From: a virus
Direction: 5' to 3' (one strand)
Virus record (IMG/VR): IMGVR_UViG_3300033571_002828
Location: 1-31,824 of that record
Length of the DNA stretch: 31,824 nucleotides
Of this stretch, positions 21,850-28,866 are shown in pieces. The position numbers and the translations under genes are program-made. The notes beneath the pieces were generated by a model. The model was not told the DNA's origin and made no database searches. It was given only the letters and a program-made list of their open reading frames with translations. Numbering within the stretch: position 1 is the first letter of the stretch; every line of letters starts with the position of its first letter.

Positions 21850-22125
21850 TTAGTGTTTTACCAACCAATATCCTATGGCACTGATAACTGCCACTGCTAT
21901 AGTTCCCATGGTGGCAATAATTTGAACATCCCTTTTAGCTGAGGCTTTTTCAAGTGCCAATTCAATTCTAGCAAAGTTTGATTGGATCTCCTGACCAAGC
22001 GTATTGATTTTACTCTCAACTTTATCAAGTCTTTCTGTGAGGCCATCAATTTTCTCCTGTATGCCTTGGTAGCGAATCGCACATATCTCTACATGCGTTG
22101 CCAAATCAGTTTCTTCTTTACTCAT
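21850..22125 (-). CDS. Holin-like membrane protein (XhlA-like layout)
   Basis: A 91-residue protein starting MSKEETDLATHVEI. Residues 20-62 form a coiled coil (KIDGLTERLDKVESKINTL), then a short charged hinge, then one membrane segment about 67-88 (QIIATMGTIAVAVISAIGYW). This is the layout of XhlA-type and other small holin-like proteins. The frame is open to 22233, but that part overlaps a more convincing small gene, and ATG 22125 lies one base past its stop (TAATATG). Function as holin is a good guess. Confidence 0.75.
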   Translation of the reverse strand: MSKEETDLATHVEICAIRYQGIQEKIDGLTERLDKVESKINTLGQEIQSNFARIELALEKASAKRDVQIIATMGTIAVAVISAIGYWLVKH

Positions 22126-22126
22126 A

Positions 22127-22282
22127 TTACTTTTTCTTTTTTGCTCGCTGTTCGCTAAGGCGTATTGCCACGCCTTGCTTTTGCGCTTTAGCACGGCCTC
22201 CTGGCCCTGGGTAATAGTGTCCACTTGATCCATATTTGTATCCCGATCCGCCTCTAGGGCCTGTGACTTTTCTTACTGGCAT
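22127..22282 (-). CDS. Small Gly/Tyr-rich basic protein, phage MPVRKV family
   Basis: Fifty-one residues: MPVRKVTGPRGGSGYKYGSS at the start, then GHYYPGPGGR, and a very basic end (QRAKKKK). Short proteins with a VRKV start and a GY-KWG-S-GK-Y pattern are frequent in phages and carry no known function. It lies in another frame over the false N-terminal extension of the holin gene and is coupled by TGATATG and TAATATG. This supports both it and the revised holin start. Confidence 0.75.
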   Translation of the reverse strand: MPVRKVTGPRGGSGYKYGSSGHYYPGPGGRAKAQKQGVAIRLSEQRAKKKK

Positions 22283-22283
22283 A

Positions 22284-22355
22284 TCAACTTCTCTTAGGCG
22301 GCTTCTTGCCTCTGTTGGTTTTTGTTCTGCTGCCTCTTAATGGTAAGTTTCTCAT
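22284..22355 (-). CDS. Candidate 23-residue basic microprotein
   Basis: It starts at ATG 22355 with TAGGAG six bases upstream. The sequence is almost entirely basic and polar (MRNLPLRGSRTKTNRG followed by KKPPKRS) and ends at TGA, one base before the MPVRKV gene. A ribosome site and coupling support it, but length alone makes it uncertain. It may be a leader that opens the following genes for translation. Confidence 0.5.
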   Translation of the reverse strand: MRNLPLRGSRTKTNRGKKPPKRS

Positions 22356-22382
22356 AGTTAACTCCTAGTTTATTTAATATTA

Positions 22383-22415
22383 GACCAATCACTATCATCT
22401 TAAAAGTGATTGGTC
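22383..22415. other. Perfect 11-bp stem-loop after the fibre gene
   Basis: GACCAATCACT and AGTGATTGGTC enclose an 11-base loop, between the end of the second fibre gene and the 23-residue frame. No T-run follows on the minus strand, so it is not a typical terminator. It may protect or process the fibre mRNA. Confidence 0.65.
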
Positions 22416-22430
22416 CTATAATGTATAATA

Positions 22431-25184
22431 TCATGCCGCAGCCATAAATTCGCAGGATGCATAGTTGCCAACGAAATAAATGGTATACATTGCTCTTGCT
22501 CCGTCGGCTATAGTGTTGTGGTTGTCGCTGATCTGTGTGCCGTTGTTGCGAACACGTAAGTCACCATTACCAATTGCTGATCCGCTGTTGTTATAAACCA
22601 TGATAGCCAAGTGTCCGCCTTCTCCTGCTACAGTTAGGTTGTCCACATCAATGTAAGTTGGGTCAGTTCCTGTAGTTAGTGTAAGTTCAATAAAGTTATT
22701 TACACTTGCTGCCGGAGTGTAGGTTGTGCCACGTGCTTGGCTTACTGTAGTCAATGCACTACGGTGTGGACGACTGTTTAGAATCTTATCGTTGTTTATC
22801 ACCATGTAGTCAGTGCCGCTGGTGCTATCAAATACATAAGCATCACTTCTAAATGTAGTGCTGAGATTATCTGTGGTCATACGCTCTGTTAATGAGGTGC
22901 CACCTATATTTGTTGTTTCAATAGTAAAACGTGATCCTGCTCGTGCTGTGCTAAAGTCTTCTGCGGCACGAACCGTAAATCTACCACCAATATTACTATT
23001 AAGAACAAAACCAGTGGCGTCTCTAGTATTAACGCCACGCATAGTCATTGTGCCAAGGATATCATTATTCTTTAATGGCTGTCTTCTACCTGCTACACCA
23101 CTTTGTCTAGCACCCACGATTTGTAAATTATTAGCACCTGCTAATTGATAGTTATCAGGTCCAAGAGCCATTGTCACAGGGCTACCACTAGATCCTGTTA
23201 ATTGACTTTGACTTACTGTATAAGTTCCAGTGCCGCCGGCTGTGAAAAAGTTAATAGCTGTGGCACTTAATCCAGATGTTAGGTTGCGATTTAATGTTAC
23301 GGTTGTGACTCCAGCGTTAGTTACAATGTTAGTTACCAAAGTATCATTGGGCACGCCTGTGGCAATAACTAATTGACCCACAGCAATACCTGTAGCACTG
23401 GCCACTGTAATAGTTGGTGTGCCGTTTGTGCCTGTGGCAGTTGTTGTTGCTAGTGCGGCTGTGGCACTGGTTAATTGTGCTGTAATTCTTGTAAGTTGGC
23501 TAACACCTGTGCCATATACTTGTTGTCCCACTGATAATATGCCACTTACCACTGTTGATACTGTTAGTGTTGTGCCTGCACTGCCAGCACCATTGTCAAT
23601 ATAACCTGTGATGCCGGCTGTGTCCCCTGTAACGCTGCTAACTACCAATGCTCCGTTGATAAAATTAACATTATTCAAACCAATACGATTATATAATGTA
23701 TTTCCATCAGCACTGGTTAAGATATTTTCTGCGGAAGTAGAGTTATCACCTAATGTTAAACCCGGACTTACATTAATAGGAACTGTGACATTGGTGCCGC
23801 CTACATTTACCGTTTGTGTTGTAGCCACAGTTTGACTCAATGCCATGATACCTTGACGACTTGCTGAAGTTCCTGCTATGGAATTGAATTTTACGCCTGT
23901 TGGCTGATATTGCATAAGCCATCTAGAACCAGCATTTCTAGTTCCAGCACCTGTAAAACTACCTGGTGTTCCCGCACTAAACAATGTTTGGCTACGAGTA
24001 ACAGTATAAGTTCCAGTGCCGCCTGTGCCTGTTCCATAAGCACTAATAGCAGTGCCATCTAAAATACCTGTGGCTGATAACAATAATCCTGGATGGACAT
24101 TGGTGCCACTTGTAACTGTTAATGTAGTTCCACTGATATAACCATTAAAACTTGCTGTATCTGCGACAAAATCTTCTGTGGCTAAGCCTATGAGTTGTAA
24201 TGGATTACCACCACTGCCTGTGCCGCTGACAAAGTTTGTGCCATTAAAGCCACCTATTTGAAAAACACCCATAACAGCAGCGCTGGCTGTTTGTGTGCCG
24301 GCACCTGTGCTTGTGGGTGTGCCTCGCTTACCGTCAAGGGCTATAACTGGCACAGGGTTTGTGGTTGATGTTCCATTAGGTCTATTTTGACCATAATCAC
24401 GCAATGCTATAACGCCATTTCTACCTGCGTCGGTGTTATCTACGAATAAACTAGGACTTGACGGTGAACTAACATTGCTGGTAATAACGGGATATAATCC
24501 AGCACTATCAACACTGGCTCCACCTATACATACAGTGTCACCTAGGCTACTACCACCTAATGCACTAAATCTAGTATTGGCCACTGTTATACCATTGCCA
24601 GTAGGTGCTAGTATAATATTACCATCACCATTTAATGCTGAACTTGCCACTGTTTGACTTGGTCCGCTAACTGTCCAGGTAGAACCGCTACCGCTGGTAA
24701 TTACTGTTCCACTTAGAGTAGTTCCGCCTGTAACTGTTTGTCCAACTGCCACTGTGCCACTGGTTAAAGTTCCAATGGTTAGTGTATTACCGCTAATGCT
24801 TGAACCTGTTGAAGTAAAACTATTAGTGCTACTAACGGTGTTGCCGTTGATATTTAGATTATCTACATTTAATTGACTACTAACTGTAACAATACCAGTT
24901 GAGTTAGCAATGCTGGCGGCTGCTGTGCCATCTAAAGCACGAATGTTTGTAACATCTAAATTAGTGATATCTGCTGTGGTGATTGCAACCACACCAGTTG
25001 AATCAGCGATAGAGATTGCCGCAGTGCCATCTTTGGCTTTGATGTTTGTAACTTCCACATTGGTAGTGTCCACTGTGGTAGCACCTGTTATGCTAGCAAC
25101 GCCAGAGACTGCGCCTGCGTCTGTGATAGTGACACTGTCGCCAATGTCAATACCATTTTTTACTTTGAAATTTTTCGTTGTCAT
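22431..25184 (-). CDS. Second large tail fibre protein
   Basis: A 917-residue Thr/Gly/Ser/Asn-rich fibre with beta-repeat character. The first 75 residues have two copies of a unit of the type VTNIxAxDGTAAxSIAxSTG. A later part has several Gly-rich repeats ending GGTGTYTVxxSQ (about residues 385-400 and 645-660). The C-terminus, after about 740, is less repetitive (SRFTIETTNIGGTSL), ends SCEFMAAA, and probably folds as a receptor-facing tip. AGGGAAAA lies upstream of ATG 25184. No pectate lyase or endosialidase motif is clear. Confidence 0.85.
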   Translation of the reverse strand: MTTKNFKVKNGIDIGDSVTITDAGAVSGVASITGATTVDTTNVEVTNIKAKDGTAAISIADSTGVVAITTADITNLDVTNIRALDGTAAASIANSTGIVTVSSQLNVDNLNINGNTVSSTNSFTSTGSSISGNTLTIGTLTSGTVAVGQTVTGGTTLSGTVITSGSGSTWTVSGPSQTVASSALNGDGNIILAPTGNGITVANTRFSALGGSSLGDTVCIGGASVDSAGLYPVITSNVSSPSSPSLFVDNTDAGRNGVIALRDYGQNRPNGTSTTNPVPVIALDGKRGTPTSTGAGTQTASAAVMGVFQIGGFNGTNFVSGTGSGGNPLQLIGLATEDFVADTASFNGYISGTTLTVTSGTNVHPGLLLSATGILDGTAISAYGTGTGGTGTYTVTRSQTLFSAGTPGSFTGAGTRNAGSRWLMQYQPTGVKFNSIAGTSASRQGIMALSQTVATTQTVNVGGTNVTVPINVSPGLTLGDNSTSAENILTSADGNTLYNRIGLNNVNFINGALVVSSVTGDTAGITGYIDNGAGSAGTTLTVSTVVSGILSVGQQVYGTGVSQLTRITAQLTSATAALATTTATGTNGTPTITVASATGIAVGQLVIATGVPNDTLVTNIVTNAGVTTVTLNRNLTSGLSATAINFFTAGGTGTYTVSQSQLTGSSGSPVTMALGPDNYQLAGANNLQIVGARQSGVAGRRQPLKNNDILGTMTMRGVNTRDATGFVLNSNIGGRFTVRAAEDFSTARAGSRFTIETTNIGGTSLTERMTTDNLSTTFRSDAYVFDSTSGTDYMVINNDKILNSRPHRSALTTVSQARGTTYTPAASVNNFIELTLTTGTDPTYIDVDNLTVAGEGGHLAIMVYNNSGSAIGNGDLRVRNNGTQISDNHNTIADGARAMYTIYFVGNYASCEFMAAA

Positions 25185-25199
25185 AGTTCATTTTCCCTA

Positions 25200-28100
25200 T
25201 TAGAATAAACTGGTTCTTACCAATTTGAATGTTGTGCTGGTTGCACTTGTTGGAGTTGCTCTTAGGCGTAATTCGCTATTAGCATAGTCTGCTGTAAATG
25301 TAGCCAAAGCAGCACCGGTTTTCAATTCGCCATAAAGTGTAATTTGAGCACCACTAGGCTCGCCTGGGTCACGCATAATCATTGCTTCAACTGTGTGTAT
25401 GTCAGTGCCAGAACCAACCACAATCATTGCTTTCATAGCCAATCTAGTTGTGACAGTTAGTGTAACTATGTTTGTGCTAGTGGTTGTAACAGTTCTTGCT
25501 GTAAGCGCGCCAACTTCAACGCCTGCCAAATCTTTAATAAAATAAGCATTTGCGCTGGCTTCTAGAGAAGTTACTTTAGCAGTAGCATCTATATCACCTA
25601 CTACACTAACTATACCTGTGCCAGCAGGATCCAGTATAACGTTACCATTTGGATCTGTGCTACTGATTGTGTTGCCATTAATGTTAATGTTGTCAACTTG
25701 TAATTGTGGAGCAGTAGTTTTCTTGTTTAAGTTCCAACTGTCATCATCTGCTTCATATAAAATTGTGGCTGCTGTAGTGGGACCTTCTAATGTAATACCA
25801 CCACCATCTGCCGCGGCTGCGTTGGCTGCGCCTTTGGCAATGGTAATGTTCTTGTCATCTACATCCAGTGTAGTGCTGTTAATTGTAGTTGTTGTGCCGT
25901 TGACAGTTAAGTTGCCTGCCACAGTGACATTCGCGCCACTTAGGCTAATTGCTGTAGTGCCGCCGTTGCTCTTAATCGCATTGCCTGCGACAGTTAAATT
26001 ATTTTCCACAATAACATCAGTGCCACTAAAAGTAAGATTTCTATTACCGCCACTGCTGAAGATTTCATTACCTACAACAAACAAAGCGCCGGCTACCGTG
26101 ACATTTGCGTTACTTAAGGTAATTGCTGTAGTATCACTACTACTACGAATAGTATTACCATTAATACGTAGTTGGCCAGGCAATGCTGTATCTCCACTGC
26201 CGTTTAACAGCGTAAGTTCTCTAAAAGTAGTGCCTGTTAGTGGACTACCATTGTTATATTGACGCACATAAATTGGTTCTGTGCCATCATCGCCTGTGGC
26301 AATGACCATATAACCAGTGTTATTACTAGTAGTAGCGGCACCGCCCACAAACCAATAGTCATTACCGCTTACTGTGCCCATTACACCGCGGTTAGTAGTT
26401 GTGGCATTATCGTTGAATAAAATACTGCCAGTAACTTGACTGTTAACTGTTAGTATATCGCCACCGCTACTGCCAAGTGTTACGTTATTGTTGAATATTG
26501 AATTAGCGTTTACAGTTAATGAATCACTGGCAGCATTACCAATTACTACAGCAACGTCAGCGCTGGTGATGCCTATATTAACTTCACCACAGTTAATGTT
26601 TACTGTATCAATAGCACCAGTGCCCAATGTTGTATTGCCATTAACTGTTAAATTTTCAGTGACAATTAAATTATCATCTACTGTAACAGTTCCACTTGCT
26701 GAGTCAATAGTTAGGCCGCCTGTGCTGGTATCAATTTCGTTATCACCAGTCCAACCTACTTGAACGTTGCCGGCTTTAACGCCACCGAATGTTACGCTGC
26801 TACCAGTATCTAATTGTTGATTAGGTAATGGAATGTAGCCACTGCCGTTAGTAGTTGTTTCCCAACGGTCAATACTTTCATTCCAACGTATTGCTACAGT
26901 GCCGTCAGGACGACTTACTTGAATTGTAGCACTGGCTGCTGGGTTAGCATTATTCAATACAATGTTAGTGCCATCTAAGTATAAGTGGCCGCCACCTTCG
27001 GTAAACAAATCACCTATAACACTTAAACGTCCGTCAACTTGTGTTTGGTTATTAATAAACCATTGTGTGTCACTTTCATCCCACTTAATATAGGCATCTC
27101 CAGTGCCGCTAGTGCCGCGCTCTACTGTAATCTGTGCGTCATTGCCGCCAACACCGGTATTAAATGCATTTAAGATTAAATTGCTAGGCGCAATATACGC
27201 AGCAGTTTGATCTATAGCCAATAGTTTTTCAGTGCCCTTAGAAAAGTATAAATTTAAGCCTGTTCCGTTAATTAAGGTAACTATCGTGCCGCTGTATTGC
27301 ACATTAGTAAGTTTACATTGTGTAGTAGTTAATGAATCTGAGGCAACATAATATGTGCCATATAAAGCCAGGCCATTAGTTGATTTACCACCATAGAATA
27401 TTCTATCTCCAGCACTAAGTCCATGTGCTGTAGGAAAGACTAGCGTGCTATTATTAATAATGCTAGTAGCCAAAATAAAGTTAAAATTGTTTACGCTAGT
27501 GCTTAAACGAATTTGATGATTGCCATTTTCTCTTAAGATAGTGGATATACTACCAAATAACACAGGTTCTTGTCCATCGCTGACTAAACGCATCAACATA
27601 CCAGCGCCATCGGCATCAGTATAATTATTTGCGCCAGTATTAGTGCTAGTAACCAAGGCTGATTGGCTACGACCATATACGCCTGTATCGGATTCAAATG
27701 TAGGCCTATTAGATGTGCTACCAAATTGAACTACGTTATCGTTGACCCAATTGGTGCCATCATAATAAAACATGTCACCTCTAGTGAAACTGGTTGTTTC
27801 AACATTGTTTATGTCTGTTAAATTGCGAACGAATACACTGTTAACACCATCACCATTGTCAAAATACCAACGGTCTGTGGCATTGTCCCAGAATATCTTT
27901 TTATCTGTGAAACCCTTTAGAGTAATACCGCCACCATCTGCTGTGGTGTCACTGGGACTACCAGTAGCAGCCAATTCAATGTTTTTGTCATCTACTGTTA
28001 GTGTAGTGCTGTTAACAGTTGTAGTTGTGCCATTAACTGTTAAATTGCCTCCCACTACCAAGTCACGCTGAACGTTAACTGGTTGTCCGCTGGGTGTGTT

Positions 28101-28853
28101 TAAGTTTAGCGCACCAGTGCCTGTGGCAATTGTGTTACTACTAATGTAAGTGTCACCACGAGCAATGTTGTTATTAAAATCAAAAAAGTTAGTAGACCTG
28201 TTATAAGCAATAGCACCATTAGTGCCGTTAAAGTAAATGGTGCCATTGGCTGCACTGTTGTCACTGTTAATGCGTAGTGCTTCTGTGGTAATGTTTACAT
28301 CGCTACGGAATGTGCTGCCATTAGTGTTTAGCGTTAGAGGAGTTACATAGTTAGCACCGTCATCTAGCGTAGTAGAAAAATTAAGCGTAATGCCACCACT
28401 GGTGTTTATAGCAGTGATGCTAGCAATTTCATCTTCTCCTTGACTATCGCTTTTCAATTCAAACGCAAGGCCTACACCGTCGTTATTAGTGTAATTAGTA
28501 GGACCATAATTTTTACGAAGATACATGGCAAAACTAGAAGCATTGCTAGCGTTAACATATTCTGCGACTAATCTATTGTTGGCAGTAGCGGTAGCGATAA
28601 CATTATTGTTAATCCATTGTGTGCCATCATAAGTCAGCAAATCACCAGCAGTTCTAGATGTAATAACAACATCTGATAAGTCGTTCAAACTTTGTGTGGC
28701 GGCAACAATACCACCTGGTGTGCCAATCAAATCTCCAACCCATAATGCCGGCACTAGCGCAGTGGCGTGATCCGTAACAAATATCAGTTCACCCGGCATA
28801 GGTGTCATTGCCAAACGTTCTGCGTTGGTGCCTCGTCTTAATTGTAAAGCCAT
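25200..28853 (-). CDS. Large tail fibre protein with Mtd-like N-terminus
   Basis: A 1217-residue fibre. The N-terminus (MALQLRRGTNAERLAMTPMP) matches the short attachment domain found on the tropism determinant Mtd and other fibres. About residues 265-320 and 995-1040 carry copies of a repeat with VNGTTTTxNSTTLxVDDKNI and DGGGITL, a type I associate with fibres of marine phages. Many NGTTI/VAGNLTV strand repeats lie between them. The last about 110 residues form a different end (YFIKDLAGVEVGALTARTVT). No reverse transcriptase is present, so the Mtd link does not imply hypervariation. Confidence 0.88.
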   Translation of the reverse strand: MALQLRRGTNAERLAMTPMPGELIFVTDHATALVPALWVGDLIGTPGGIVAATQSLNDLSDVVITSRTAGDLLTYDGTQWINNNVIATATANNRLVAEYVNASNASSFAMYLRKNYGPTNYTNNDGVGLAFELKSDSQGEDEIASITAINTSGGITLNFSTTLDDGANYVTPLTLNTNGSTFRSDVNITTEALRINSDNSAANGTIYFNGTNGAIAYNRSTNFFDFNNNIARGDTYISSNTIATGTGALNLNTPSGQPVNVQRDLVVGGNLTVNGTTTTVNSTTLTVDDKNIELAATGSPSDTTADGGGITLKGFTDKKIFWDNATDRWYFDNGDGVNSVFVRNLTDINNVETTSFTRGDMFYYDGTNWVNDNVVQFGSTSNRPTFESDTGVYGRSQSALVTSTNTGANNYTDADGAGMLMRLVSDGQEPVLFGSISTILRENGNHQIRLSTSVNNFNFILATSIINNSTLVFPTAHGLSAGDRIFYGGKSTNGLALYGTYYVASDSLTTTQCKLTNVQYSGTIVTLINGTGLNLYFSKGTEKLLAIDQTAAYIAPSNLILNAFNTGVGGNDAQITVERGTSGTGDAYIKWDESDTQWFINNQTQVDGRLSVIGDLFTEGGGHLYLDGTNIVLNNANPAASATIQVSRPDGTVAIRWNESIDRWETTTNGSGYIPLPNQQLDTGSSVTFGGVKAGNVQVGWTGDNEIDTSTGGLTIDSASGTVTVDDNLIVTENLTVNGNTTLGTGAIDTVNINCGEVNIGITSADVAVVIGNAASDSLTVNANSIFNNNVTLGSSGGDILTVNSQVTGSILFNDNATTTNRGVMGTVSGNDYWFVGGAATTSNNTGYMVIATGDDGTEPIYVRQYNNGSPLTGTTFRELTLLNGSGDTALPGQLRINGNTIRSSSDTTAITLSNANVTVAGALFVVGNEIFSSGGNRNLTFSGTDVIVENNLTVAGNAIKSNGGTTAISLSGANVTVAGNLTVNGTTTTINSTTLDVDDKNITIAKGAANAAAADGGGITLEGPTTAATILYEADDDSWNLNKKTTAPQLQVDNININGNTISSTDPNGNVILDPAGTGIVSVVGDIDATAKVTSLEASANAYFIKDLAGVEVGALTARTVTTTSTNIVTLTVTTRLAMKAMIVVGSGTDIHTVEAMIMRDPGEPSGAQITLYGELKTGAALATFTADYANSELRLRATPTSATSTTFKLVRTSLF

Positions 28854-28866
28854 ATCTTAAAATCCT

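Noticed and set aside
22126-22233. Long holin N-terminus
   Set aside because: It overlaps a better-supported small gene in another frame, and ATG 22125 is coupled to that gene's stop.
25200-28853. Diversity-generating retroelement linked to the Mtd-like fibre
   Set aside because: No reverse transcriptase and no template/variable repeat pair was seen. The N-terminal domain is a common attachment domain.
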